Source: JAIVHA01 sp965367295 (GTDB lineage Bacteria > Pseudomonadota > Gammaproteobacteria > DSM-19610). From it: DNA of 64,000 nucleotides. A model generated the notes under the pieces. That model saw only the letters and a program-made list of their open reading frames with translations. It made no database searches and was not told where the DNA came from. Positions 51,387-60,677 of the stretch are shown here, one piece after another. The stretch is from NCBI GenBank assembly GCA_965367295.1, contig CBDUHN010000001.1:1-64000 (forward strand). Direction: 5' to 3'. The translations under genes were made by a program, and so were the position numbers. Position 1 is the stretch's first letter. Every line of letters begins with the position of its first letter.

Positions 51387-51413
51387 TTGGAACTGGATCA
51401 AAAGAGAAAAACC

Positions 51414-52781
51414 ATGGACCTGACCTCCCTCACCGCCATCTCTCCCGTTGATGGCCGATACGGCAGCAAGACTGAAAGCCTGCGCCCCATCTTCAGTGAA
51501 TTCGGCCTGATCAGGCATCGTGTGCTTGTAGAAGTGCGCTGGTTGCAATCACTCAGCCTGCATGCCGGGATTCCTGAAGTACCCGCCTTCAGCGACAAGG
51601 CCAACCGGCTGCTCGATGGTATCGTGGAGAATTTCTCCACGGACGACGCACAACGGGTCAAGAACATCGAACGCACCACCAATCATGATGTGAAGGCGGT
51701 GGAGTATTTCCTCAAGGAGAAGATTGCCGGCAATACGGAACTGGAAGCGGTCAGCGAATTCATTCATTTCGCCTGCACCTCCGAAGACATCAACAACCTG
51801 GCCTATGCGCTGATGCTCACCGAAGCGCGTAACCAGTGCCTGCTGCCCTATACCCAACAGATGATCGATGCCATGGTGGACCTGTCCCATCGCTATGCGG
51901 AGGTCCCGCTGCTGTCACGCACCCACGGCCAACCCGCGTCACCCACCACCCTCGGCAAGGAAATGGCCAATGTAGCCTACCGCCTGCGGCGCCAGCGCGA
52001 ACAGATGATTAACGTACCCATGCTGGGCAAGATCAACGGTGCGGTAGGCAACTACAATGCCCATCTGGTCACCTATCCCGAGGTCGACTGGGAGGTCCAT
52101 GCCGAGCAGTTTATTACCGGGCTGGGCCTGTCCTGGAATCCCTATACCATCCAGATCGAACCCCACGATTACATCGCCGAACTGTTCGACGCCGTGAGTC
52201 GTTTCAATACCATCCTGATCGATTTCTGCCGCGATGTATGGGGCTATATTTCCGTCGGCTACTTCAAACAGAAAACCATCGCCGGCGAAGTGGGTTCCTC
52301 CACCATGCCGCACAAGGTAAATCCCATCGATTTCGAAAATGCCGAAGGCAATCTCGGCATTGCCAATGCACTGTTTCAACATCTTGGCAGCAAGCTGACC
52401 ATCTCCCGTTGGCAGCGCGATCTCAGTGATTCCACCGTACTGCGCAACCTTGGGGTGGGGCTGGCCCACTCGGTGATCGCATTTGAATCAGCCCTGAAAG
52501 GCATAGGCAAGCTGGAAGTCAACGAACAGCGTACTGCCGAGGATCTCGATACCAACTGGGAAGTACTGGCCGAGGCGATCCAGACGGTGATGCGCCGCTA
52601 TGGAATCGAAAAGCCCTACGAAAAACTCAAGGACCTTACCCGCGGCCAACGTGTGGACCAGGCGGCCATGCAGGCCTTCGTGGAGGGACTTGACCTGCCA
52701 GAGGACGCCAAGGCTCGGCTACGGGAACTGACGCCGGGTGGCTATATCGGCAATGCTATCGAGCAGGCAAAAAAGATCTGA
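51414..52781 (+). CDS. purB: Adenylosuccinate lyase
   Basis: The 455-aa fumarase/aspartase-superfamily enzyme catalyses two steps of purine synthesis. The start is LTSLTAISPVDGRYG, aligning with E. coli PurB at the ATG 51414. Signature residues are in SRTHGQPASPTTLGKE and GSSTMPHKVNPIDFENAEGN, the mobile catalytic loop. An upstream TTG would add nine residues lacking homology. It follows acnA by 27 bases, so co-transcription is possible. Confidence 0.97.
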   Translation: MDLTSLTAISPVDGRYGSKTESLRPIFSEFGLIRHRVLVEVRWLQSLSLHAGIPEVPAFSDKANRLLDGIVENFSTDDAQRVKNIERTTNHDVKAVEYFLKEKIAGNTELEAVSEFIHFACTSEDINNLAYALMLTEARNQCLLPYTQQMIDAMVDLSHRYAEVPLLSRTHGQPASPTTLGKEMANVAYRLRRQREQMINVPMLGKINGAVGNYNAHLVTYPEVDWEVHAEQFITGLGLSWNPYTIQIEPHDYIAELFDAVSRFNTILIDFCRDVWGYISVGYFKQKTIAGEVGSSTMPHKVNPIDFENAEGNLGIANALFQHLGSKLTISRWQRDLSDSTVLRNLGVGLAHSVIAFESALKGIGKLEVNEQRTAEDLDTNWEVLAEAIQTVMRRYGIEKPYEKLKDLTRGQRVDQAAMQAFVEGLDLPEDAKARLRELTPGGYIGNAIEQAKKI

Positions 52782-52847
52782 TCCGGCTACGATGCCCGAA
52801 TGGATTCGGACCCGCAGGATGTGACCCACGGGATTCGGTAACACGAT

Positions 52848-55277
52848 TCAGGCTGACACCTGGGCCAGCCGGTGTGTGGCCCAATGCTCAGCCTTCCAGC
52901 GTTGTGATGCGATCCAGCGCGCCAACTCACCGGGGCTGATCGGTCGCCGGATCAGAAACCCCTGGGCTACATCGCAGCCAAGCATCTCCAGCAGATCCCA
53001 GACGTCTTCGGTTTCCACGCCCTCTGCCACCACTTTCAATCCCAGATTGTGAGCCAGATCAATGGTCGCACGCACAATGACTGCATCGTTCTCGTTTTGA
53101 TCCATCTGGCTTACGAAGGACTTGTCGATCTTGACGGCGTTGACCGGCAGTTGTTTCAGATAGGACAGCGAGGAGTACCCGGTCCCGAAATCATCGATGG
53201 ACAGCTTCAGGCCCATATCTGCCAGACGCCGCAACACCCTACGCGCCGTGACCGGATCGGACATGATGGCGCTTTCCGTAACCTCGAGTGTGATCCAGGA
53301 CGGATCAATGCCGTGATGGTCAATCAGGCGCTGCACCTTGCCCGGTAGCTCCTTGTCCTGAAGTACACGCACCGACAGGTTCAGACTCAGGTGCAATTCA
53401 ATCCCCACATGGTGCCATTGTGACCATTGCAGCATGGCGTTATGGAACACCCACATGGTGAGATCCCGGATCACCCCGCTCTGCTCTGCCAGTGGTATGA
53501 ATTCATCCGGCGCAATCTGCCCCTGCGTCGGGTGATTCCAGCGCACCAGCGCTTCAGCGGTATGAATCTTGCCCGTACGCATATCCACCATGGGTTGATA
53601 ACAAAGTTCCAACTGATTCTTGTCCACTGCATCTTTTAATTCGCCTACCAGCCCCAGGCGACTGACACTGTGTTCATCTTGCTCCGGTGTATATATGGCA
53701 TAACCGAGACCACCCCGCTTGGCGTTATACATGGCTACATCGGCGCGTTGTAGCAGGGTGGTCGCGTCCTCGCCAAATTCAGGGCACATCGCCATCCCGA
53801 TGCTGACACCGACCCGCAGGCAAAGCGTGTCGATGGTGAATGGTTTTTCAATGGCTTCGATGATTTTGCTACACACGGTTTTCGCGCTACGCATTTTGGT
53901 GGACGGCAGCAGCACGGCAAACTCATCCCCACCCAGACGCGCCACGGTGTCAGACTTGCGCAGGACTTCGCTGATGCGTTTTGCCGCCTCCTGCAGCAAA
54001 CGGTCACCGATGTGATGTCCGAGGGTATCGTTGATTTCCTTGAAACGATCAAGATCCATTAACAGAAAGGCCATGCTGTTCTGCTCACGCAGGCTCTGGG
54101 CGATGGCGTATTCAAGTCGATCCTGCAGCAACATGCGATTGGGCAGACCAGTGAGCGGATCGTGTAGCGACTGGTATTCCAGGACACTGGTTTCCGCAAT
54201 AATTTCTTCAGAAAATCGCTGGAAACGTTTCTCCAGCACACATAACTCATCGCCGCCCTTGGCAATGGGCAGCGCCATGCCAAGGCGTTGTGAAAATTCA
54301 GTGACCTGCTGATTGAGACGACGAATGCGACCACTGACCCAGACGCTGAACATACCCAGCATGGCAAAAAAGACCAGCATGGTCATGACCTGATGCTGCC
54401 GGTCCAGATGCAGCAGTGTATCCAGCACCCCGTTGGTCGCTGAATGCTGTCGGTAGATGACCAGGAAGAGATTCTGCCCGCCATACGACGTTTCGATCGG
54501 GTAACGACCCAATGAATCAAGGCCATTCAGTTCCGTCGTGATCAAACGCCCAGGCGGCAAGGACTGAGGCGCACTACTCGACACCAGGCGTGCTTCATTA
54601 CCGAGCATGATACCGGTCAACAGGTCACTATCTTCCGTCACCTGCAGGTACTGTAAATAATTTTCATTCAGCACACTGACGAGTACCAGTGTGCCAATGG
54701 GGTGGCCATTACTACCCCGGACCGGATGACTGGCGAACACCAGCGCTTGTCCATTGAACATCACTACGCCAGCCCGCTTAGGCTGCCATAGTAGATGTTG
54801 TTGTATCCAGCGCTCGAACGCGGCCACTGGTAATAACGGATCGCCATGGAAGCTTTCCCGTGTCTGGCCATCCCGGTTTAGCAGGAAGGCCCCGCTTACG
54901 GGTGGGAAAGCATGCGTCTGAATGGTCTCGGGCAGCCATGCCGGACGCCAGGATTGCGGATCGCCCCGGTCACCAGAGTGGGAATCCGGCTGCCCGGTAA
55001 TCGATTCCAGCAACAGACGCTGCTCGGTCACTAACGCAGTGAGTTGGAGGTAGGTTTCCAGCGAGACCTTGAATCGGTGCGCCATCTCATTTGCCAGAGC
55101 CCGGTCGTGGGCGTATAGATCATCGTCAAGCCACTGCTGAAAATGGCGCTGATGGGCCTGGTCCAAAGCCAAACCAGCCAGCAATGACAACAAGATGGCT
55201 ATCACCAGGGCTTTTCGGGTCAACGAGATATTCCGCAAACCAGACCAAAGCCTGGTACGACTACGAGGTAAGTCCAT
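52848..55277 (-). CDS. Membrane GGDEF-EAL sensor protein
   Basis: The 809-aa protein has a transmembrane helix (about 22-39), a periplasmic sensor region of some 255 residues resembling a CHASE/dCache-type domain, a second helix (about 297-315), then GGDEF and EAL domains. GGDEF (449-453) and an I-site RKSD (440-443) are intact. The EAL domain keeps EALVRW (575-580), NLS, LEVTES, IDDFGTGYSS and AEGVET, so phosphodiesterase activity is expected and cyclase activity is possible. AAAGGAG lies 11 bases before the ATG at 55277; a GTG at 55298 would place that site inside the gene. Confidence 0.93.
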   Translation of the reverse strand: MDLPRSRTRLWSGLRNISLTRKALVIAILLSLLAGLALDQAHQRHFQQWLDDDLYAHDRALANEMAHRFKVSLETYLQLTALVTEQRLLLESITGQPDSHSGDRGDPQSWRPAWLPETIQTHAFPPVSGAFLLNRDGQTRESFHGDPLLPVAAFERWIQQHLLWQPKRAGVVMFNGQALVFASHPVRGSNGHPIGTLVLVSVLNENYLQYLQVTEDSDLLTGIMLGNEARLVSSSAPQSLPPGRLITTELNGLDSLGRYPIETSYGGQNLFLVIYRQHSATNGVLDTLLHLDRQHQVMTMLVFFAMLGMFSVWVSGRIRRLNQQVTEFSQRLGMALPIAKGGDELCVLEKRFQRFSEEIIAETSVLEYQSLHDPLTGLPNRMLLQDRLEYAIAQSLREQNSMAFLLMDLDRFKEINDTLGHHIGDRLLQEAAKRISEVLRKSDTVARLGGDEFAVLLPSTKMRSAKTVCSKIIEAIEKPFTIDTLCLRVGVSIGMAMCPEFGEDATTLLQRADVAMYNAKRGGLGYAIYTPEQDEHSVSRLGLVGELKDAVDKNQLELCYQPMVDMRTGKIHTAEALVRWNHPTQGQIAPDEFIPLAEQSGVIRDLTMWVFHNAMLQWSQWHHVGIELHLSLNLSVRVLQDKELPGKVQRLIDHHGIDPSWITLEVTESAIMSDPVTARRVLRRLADMGLKLSIDDFGTGYSSLSYLKQLPVNAVKIDKSFVSQMDQNENDAVIVRATIDLAHNLGLKVVAEGVETEDVWDLLEMLGCDVAQGFLIRRPISPGELARWIASQRWKAEHWATHRLAQVSA

Positions 55278-55589
55278 GAAAATACGTGCTCCTTTCACCC
55301 TCCCGTGCCGGTCATTCCCGGTACTGGCTCCGTGTGATGATCACCACGCCAGGTACCTTGATCCGTTGCAATCGGAGGACCCCCAATCCTGTGCCTGCCT
55401 GGCAAGGAGTGTATATTTCCGTTAAATTACTTTGTGTTACAGAGCGTTTTTATATTTTTTCTATTTCATATCCAGGAAGATAACGGCGTGCGACAGAAAA
55501 AGTTGAGATCCTGCCGCCAGTTCCCCCGGCTTGTCCCGCCTCCAAGGCAACGGCATCATGGTTTTCACAGAAGCTAAAGGACATAGAGC
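55278..55589. other. Divergent region upstream of the GGDEF-EAL and GNAT genes
   Basis: No gene is visible in these 312 bases. A pyrimidine-rich, AT-rich patch at about 55446-55472 (TTTTTATATTTTTTCTATTTC) stands out. I compared the region with the class I cyclic di-GMP riboswitch consensus by eye and saw no match. Confidence 0.55.
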
Positions 55590-56045
55590 TTGCCCACCGA
55601 TTTTGTCATCATTACGGCCCGCTGGCCGGAGCACCGCGAGGCCCTGCACAGGGTGCGCCACCTTGTGTTCGTGCAGGAACAAGGCGTACCAGAGGTGCTC
55701 GAGTGGGACGATCGGGACAATCATTGCCATCACGCCCTGGCACAGTCCGGGACCGGCGTAGCCATTGGCACTGGCCGCCTGCTCCCTGAAGGCCGGATCG
55801 GGCGCATGGCCGTCTTGCCGGCATGGCGTGGCCGAGGGGTTGGTCGCGCCCTGCTGCAACATTTGATGACACTGGCACAGCAGCAGGGAATGGATACCTT
55901 GACCCTCCATGCACAAAGCCAGACCCTGGATTTCTACCGCAAAGCCGGCTTCAAGACGAGTGGAGGAGTTTTCCTGGAAGCCGGCATCCCCCATCAGGGT
56001 ATGAGCTTACACTTGCCCATTGCAGAGACTAGCCACACGATATGA
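55590..56045 (+). CDS. GNAT-family N-acetyltransferase
   Basis: The 151-aa protein has the acetyl-CoA-binding signature RIGRMAVLPAWRGRGVGRALL, corresponding to motif A Q/RxxGxG/A, and YRKAGF in motif B. It resembles the ElaA/YjcF type. It starts at TTG 55590, supported by AAAGGA eight bases upstream. The stop overlaps the start of the next gene (ATGA), so the two are co-translated. Confidence 0.87.
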   Translation: MPTDFVIITARWPEHREALHRVRHLVFVQEQGVPEVLEWDDRDNHCHHALAQSGTGVAIGTGRLLPEGRIGRMAVLPAWRGRGVGRALLQHLMTLAQQQGMDTLTLHAQSQTLDFYRKAGFKTSGGVFLEAGIPHQGMSLHLPIAETSHTI

Positions 56046-56596
56046 CAACCGATCCATCCACCTCCAAACCAACCCCAATTCAGGAAATCGATCTGAACAG
56101 CCTGCGCATCGGGGAAGGCCAGCAGGAGCTTTGCCTAGCCTCCCGCGAGGACAACCGGGCCGTAGCCGCCGCGCTGGCTACACAGGCAGTACGCACGCTG
56201 GATATCTTCACTCGCGACCTGGAAGCTGACATCTATGACCAGCCCGCGTTCCTGGAGGCCATCAGGGCCCTGGCGCTGCGTTCCCAGCATGTCCGGATAC
56301 GCATCCTGTTGCAGGATGCATCCCGGGCAGTAGCTGATGGGCATCGCCTGGTGGAGCTAATGCGTCGCATAAGCAGTTATATCGAGATCCGACAGCCTTA
56401 CCATGACTACCGCGACTACAACGAGGCCTTTCTGATTGTCGATGGCAACGGCCTGCTGCACCGCCGCCTCGCCGATCGCTACGAGGGGGTGGCCGGATTC
56501 AATCTACCGATGCGTACCCGCGAACTGGGCAATTTTTTTAATGAGGTCTGGCAACGCAGCGAACCTCACCCCGATCTGCGCCGATTGCATATCTAG
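56042..56596 (+). CDS. DUF7931-like protein, companion of the GNAT gene
   Basis: The 184-aa soluble protein has the pattern VRTLDIFTRDLEADIYDQPAFL, VRILLQDASRAVADGHRLVEL, and NEAFLIVDGNGLLHRRLADRYEGVAGFN. It recalls one half of a phospholipase-D fold without the HKD catalytic motif. The function is unknown. It overlaps the GNAT gene by four bases and is followed eight bases later by a secretin-N-like gene, forming a three-gene operon. Confidence 0.78.
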   Translation: MTTDPSTSKPTPIQEIDLNSLRIGEGQQELCLASREDNRAVAAALATQAVRTLDIFTRDLEADIYDQPAFLEAIRALALRSQHVRIRILLQDASRAVADGHRLVELMRRISSYIEIRQPYHDYRDYNEAFLIVDGNGLLHRRLADRYEGVAGFNLPMRTRELGNFFNEVWQRSEPHPDLRRLHI

Positions 56597-56604
56597 GATT
56601 CCAC

Positions 56605-57468
56605 ATGAAAAACGGTCTGCTCCTGATCATTCTTTGCCTGACGCTGTTTGCCGGCCTGACCCGGGCCGACAATACGCGCATCACTGTTATTGACCTCAAG
56701 GGACGTACCGCCCAGGAAATCATTCCACTGATCAAGCCCATGCTGGATACCGGCGATGCCATCAGCGGCACCGGCTATCAACTTATCATCCGCACCACAC
56801 CGGAAGCCCTGGCGCGCATCGAGCCGGTGATCAGCCAGCTGGATCGGGCGCCCAGACGTCTGCGTATAAGTGTTCATACGGGCGCGCTCAGCAATGAGGA
56901 GCTTCATGGCGCTGATCTCCATATCGATAAACGAACAAAGGATGTACATGTACAGGCAGGCAATACCAGTGGGTCGGGAGGATTATCGGTGGAACATTCC
57001 GCCTCCAATGGGGCTTTCGGGGCGCGCGTTCGCAGCACCGAAACCACACGTGATGCAGACAACCGGCAATCGGTACAAACCCTGGAAGGCTACCCGGCGC
57101 ATATCGCCTCCGGTGTGGCTTTCCCCTACGTGGATCAGCTTCAGGTTCTCGACCGGCGCGGAGGTCTTGCTGCCGGTATTGACTACCGGGAAACCAGTAG
57201 CGGTTTTTATGTCATGGCTCAGTTGCGCAGCGACAACCAGGTATTCGTAGAAATCAGCCCGCAGCGTGAAAACCTGAGCAATCGCGGCGGTGGCATCGTG
57301 GAGCATACCGCGTTGGTGACCACCGTATCCGGCCCCCTGAACACTTGGTTGAAACTGGGTGGAAGTGGCGAAGAATCACAACAATCCAGTGCTGGATACA
57401 CCCGCACCCACCGTACCCATGGCAGTCATAGCGAGGAGATGTGGTTCAAGGTGGAAGTGCTGGACTGA
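56605..57468 (+). CDS. Periplasmic secretin N-domain (NolW-like) protein
   Basis: The 287-aa protein has a signal peptide (about 1-21, ending TRAD) followed by a secretin/NolW-type short domain: ITVIDLKGRTAQEIIPLIKPMLDTGDAISGTGYQLIIRTTPEALARIEPVISQLD. The rest is beta-rich and Gly/Ser-rich with no secretin pore domain, so it cannot form an outer-membrane channel by itself. It ends WFKVEVLD. It could be a soluble homologue or a partner of a type II/IV system encoded elsewhere. Confidence 0.82.
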   Translation: MKNGLLLIILCLTLFAGLTRADNTRITVIDLKGRTAQEIIPLIKPMLDTGDAISGTGYQLIIRTTPEALARIEPVISQLDRAPRRLRISVHTGALSNEELHGADLHIDKRTKDVHVQAGNTSGSGGLSVEHSASNGAFGARVRSTETTRDADNRQSVQTLEGYPAHIASGVAFPYVDQLQVLDRRGGLAAGIDYRETSSGFYVMAQLRSDNQVFVEISPQRENLSNRGGGIVEHTALVTTVSGPLNTWLKLGGSGEESQQSSAGYTRTHRTHGSHSEEMWFKVEVLD

Positions 57469-57477
57469 GGACAGGCC

Positions 57478-58083
57478 CTAGGCCCATTGTCTCCGCAGGC
57501 GATCCCGGTTTGTCGCCAGCCACTGGAGTGCGATGATCGGGGTGGCGGAAAGGATCCTGCCCCCGGCGAGCTGATGCATCGCCTCCGTATAGGAAACCAC
57601 GGTGGCCCGGATATCTTCATGCTCCGCGTCCAATCCGAACAGGCCACCTGCCGCTGTGGTACTCACCTTGCCGCAGTAAAGACTGATCTGTTCCGATGTA
57701 CCACCTGGACTGACCAGGTAGTGGAAAATGGGTTCCAACGCCTCGATGACGCAACCGGCCTCTTCCTTCGCCTCACGCATCACCACCTGCTCCGCCGTCT
57801 CACCGGGGTCGATAATGCCGGCGACAATCTCCTGCAGCCAGGCACCCCCCGGCATCTCCAGCGCGCCGATGCGAAACTGTTCGATGAGTATGATTTCATC
57901 CCGCACCGGGTCATAGGGCAGGACTGCCGCTGCATGGCCCCGCTCCAGCAATTCGCGGGTCATGACACCGCTCATGCCACCGGCATATAGACCGTGACGC
58001 AACTGGTAGCGTTCCAGCTGGAAAAAGCCCTGGTAGACAACCTGCTTGTCGAGAATCTCGACCTGTTGGTCCTGCTCGTTCAT
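57478..58083 (-). CDS. nudF: ADP-ribose pyrophosphatase (Nudix)
   Basis: The 201-aa enzyme hydrolyses ADP-ribose to AMP and ribose 5-phosphate. The Nudix box GIIDPGETAEQVVMREAKEEAG matches the consensus in full. QFRIGALEMPGGAWLQEIVAG upstream and the YLVSPGGTSEQISLYCG segment with Pro-Gly after the box are typical of NudF. The ATG is one base after the stop of the Lon-like gene (TGATATG), so expression is coupled. Confidence 0.93.
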   Translation of the reverse strand: MNEQDQQVEILDKQVVYQGFFQLERYQLRHGLYAGGMSGVMTRELLERGHAAAVLPYDPVRDEIILIEQFRIGALEMPGGAWLQEIVAGIIDPGETAEQVVMREAKEEAGCVIEALEPIFHYLVSPGGTSEQISLYCGKVSTTAAGGLFGLDAEHEDIRATVVSYTEAMHQLAGGRILSATPIIALQWLATNRDRLRRQWA

Positions 58084-58084
58084 A

Positions 58085-60520
58085 TCAGCGGTTCACCTGG
58101 TTCCTGCTGGCGGCATCCTCAGCGGCCTCATCGTCATGACAGACATTTTCCTGCTGTTGGCGCAGGCGAGCAAATTCCTGCACTCGCGCGGCAACCCGGC
58201 CATTGACCGACTCAGGAGGAAACCGTCCATCTCCATCTGGCTCACCGGCCTCAAGCCCACTGAGCAGCGCCATGGCCTGATCCACATGTTCAACGGCATA
58301 CAGATGAAAGCGCCCTTCGTCCACTGCATCGATGACATCACGGCGCAACATGAGATTGGTAATGTTACTGGCAGGCAGAATCACCCCCTGGTCACCGGTG
58401 AAACCGCGAGCCCGGCAGATATCGAAAAATCCCTCGATCTTTTCGTTCACTGCACCGATGGATTGCACCTCTCCGAATTGATTAACCGAGCCGGTCACAC
58501 CAAGGTGCTGCGCCACAGGCATCTCCGCCAATGCCGACAGCAGCGCACAGAGCTCGCCAAGGGATGCGCTGTCGCCATCGAGCGGACCATAGCTCTGTTC
58601 GAAAACCAGGCTGGCGGTAAGCGACAAGGTCTGGGTGCGGGCAAAACGGGCGCCCACATACTGTGACAGGATCAGCACGCCCTTGGAATGCAATGCACCA
58701 CCAAGCTGTACCTCGCGCTCGATATCGATGATCTCCCCCTCTCCGAGCCAGGCCGTCGCAGTAATGCGCGACGGCAGGCCAAAGGCGAAATCACTCATCT
58801 CCATGACCATCAGTCCATTGACCTGTGCCGGCAACATGCCCTGTGTATGAATCATGACATTATTGCGCAGGATGTCCTCGTGAATACGTTCCTGCACACG
58901 GCCCGCGCGGCGTTCCTGTTCGTTGATGGCACGTGTGACATCCGCGAGATGAATCTGCTCATGCCCCATGTGATGTGCCCAGTAGTCGGCCTCACGCAGC
59001 AGATCCGCCAGCAGGCCCAGGTTGGTGGTCAATCGCTCTGCATCGTCCATCAGACGTGCACCTTCCTCCACCATACGCGCCGCGGCGTCGGCAGAAAGGT
59101 GCATCAGATCGTCACGCCGGATCAGGGTCGCCAGCATCGTCACGTAGACGTGTTCGTGCTCCGGTGTCCAGGCCAGTTGATCCGCCAGGTCCACTTGAAC
59201 CTTGAACAGGCGCAGGAACTCCGGGTCCTGCTCAGCCAGTTGATAATAGAGGCCGCGATCGCCAATCATGATGACGCACAGTTGCACCGGCAGGGCCTTC
59301 GGTTGCAACGGGATGCCATCCCCGCCACGCTGTCCAGAGAACGGTTCCAGCCGCCCGGTGGCCAACACCTGCTTGATTTCATTCCATAATTCTGGATCTG
59401 CCATCAGTTTTTCGGCATCCACAATCAGGTATCCGCCATTGGCGCGATGCAGTGCGCCAGCCCGTAGCAGGCGCAGGTCGCTGTGTTGCACACCTGGTTG
59501 CACCCGTGGCTCGATACAGCCCAGCAGGGACTCGCGGCCGGTGCTGTTCCAGTATTCCACTGGTGCCCCCTCGGCCATCACACGGCTCACCATCAGGTGT
59601 ACCTGGTAGCGGGCTGCGAGGCTTTCCGGGTTATCCAGCCATTCGCTGATATGGTCTACCTCGCCCAATTCCCCGCGCAGGCGTCCTATCCTGCGCAACA
59701 GATCCTCGGCCACGAAAGCCAGGTGCTCGGTAAGGCGGGGCACCTGGCTCCAGCGCTCATGCTGTTCCACCATTAGTGGTTCAATGGCGCGGGCGGCGAG
59801 GTCTCGTTCCAGCGCCACAGCTGCCCGGTGGGATTCACGCTGCCAGAGGGCGAACTGGTCCAGCAGCGTTTTCATACGATCAGCATAGTTTTCCAGCGCG
59901 GCATGGATCAGGGTACGCTGCGCCTCCGGCAAGGCATGTAGTGCAGCGGCATCCAGCAGCTTGCCATCAATTTCGGGTACGAAGCGCAGACCCTCCTCGG
60001 TTTGCACCAGGCGAATCGCCGATTGACGTGCGGTATCCTCCAACTGGCTCAGTGCATCCACTTCACGCTGTACCCGTTCCGTCTCCAGCAGTTGCAGTCG
60101 CTGCTCGAAAAACGGGTTACTGAACACCCCGCGCACTGCGACGGCAACGTCCTCGAGCCACACCCGCATCTGTGCCACAAAGGATTCCCCGCTACCGGCG
60201 GGTAACCGCAACCAGCGCGGCGCATAGGGATCCTGGAAATTCTCCATTACACAGAGATCCTCACCCGCAGGCTGCTGGCGGGCATGGGGTCGCAATATCT
60301 CCAGCACCAGGTCATGGCGCCCGGCGCCCGGCTCCCCCATTACGAACAGGTTGTAGCCACGCCGGCGGATTTTGAAACCAAAATCCAGCGCCTCGGCTGC
60401 CCGCGGTTGCAGGCTGGCACGCAGCGCAGGAGCGAGCTCGGCCGTGCTGGCAAATCCAAGTGCCGAGGGGTCACAGTGGCGGTACAATTGACGGGGTTTC
60501 AAAGCTGAATTTGAGTTCAT
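58085..60520 (-). CDS. Lon-like ATP-dependent protease (AAA_32/LonH type)
   Basis: The 811-aa protein combines an N-terminal atypical AAA domain with a C-terminal Lon protease domain (about 580-770). The P-loop is GEPGAGRH (62-69), with Arg-His where classical Walker A has Lys-Ser/Thr; the family commonly has GR here. The catalytic Ser is in GDSASLGE and the catalytic Lys in NEKIEGFF. A helical insertion (about 140-330) separates parts of the AAA module. It has no membrane segment, unlike archaeal LonB. Substrates are unknown. It forms an operon with nudF. Confidence 0.9.
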   Translation of the reverse strand: MNSNSALKPRQLYRHCDPSALGFASTAELAPALRASLQPRAAEALDFGFKIRRRGYNLFVMGEPGAGRHDLVLEILRPHARQQPAGEDLCVMENFQDPYAPRWLRLPAGSGESFVAQMRVWLEDVAVAVRGVFSNPFFEQRLQLLETERVQREVDALSQLEDTARQSAIRLVQTEEGLRFVPEIDGKLLDAAALHALPEAQRTLIHAALENYADRMKTLLDQFALWQRESHRAAVALERDLAARAIEPLMVEQHERWSQVPRLTEHLAFVAEDLLRRIGRLRGELGEVDHISEWLDNPESLAARYQVHLMVSRVMAEGAPVEYWNSTGRESLLGCIEPRVQPGVQHSDLRLLRAGALHRANGGYLIVDAEKLMADPELWNEIKQVLATGRLEPFSGQRGGDGIPLQPKALPVQLCVIMIGDRGLYYQLAEQDPEFLRLFKVQVDLADQLAWTPEHEHVYVTMLATLIRRDDLMHLSADAAARMVEEGARLMDDAERLTTNLGLLADLLREADYWAHHMGHEQIHLADVTRAINEQERRAGRVQERIHEDILRNNVMIHTQGMLPAQVNGLMVMEMSDFAFGLPSRITATAWLGEGEIIDIEREVQLGGALHSKGVLILSQYVGARFARTQTLSLTASLVFEQSYGPLDGDSASLGELCALLSALAEMPVAQHLGVTGSVNQFGEVQSIGAVNEKIEGFFDICRARGFTGDQGVILPASNITNLMLRRDVIDAVDEGRFHLYAVEHVDQAMALLSGLEAGEPDGDGRFPPESVNGRVAARVQEFARLRQQQENVCHDDEAAEDAASRNQVNR

Positions 60521-60677
60521 GCGGATCAGTGGTTGCCAGACAAAATTTCGATCATGCCATGATAGCGGAATCCGGGCGCTGATTCGCGATTTTGCTTGGC
60601 ATCCCCAAATGCTTCCTCGCCCGCTCCGCCGCCCCTATACTCATCGGTAGCTTTTGATAACCACCCAAGGGGGACAC

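Noticed and set aside
55278..55589. Possible cyclic di-GMP riboswitch near the GGDEF-EAL gene
   Set aside because: No match to the conserved GEMM-I core on either strand.
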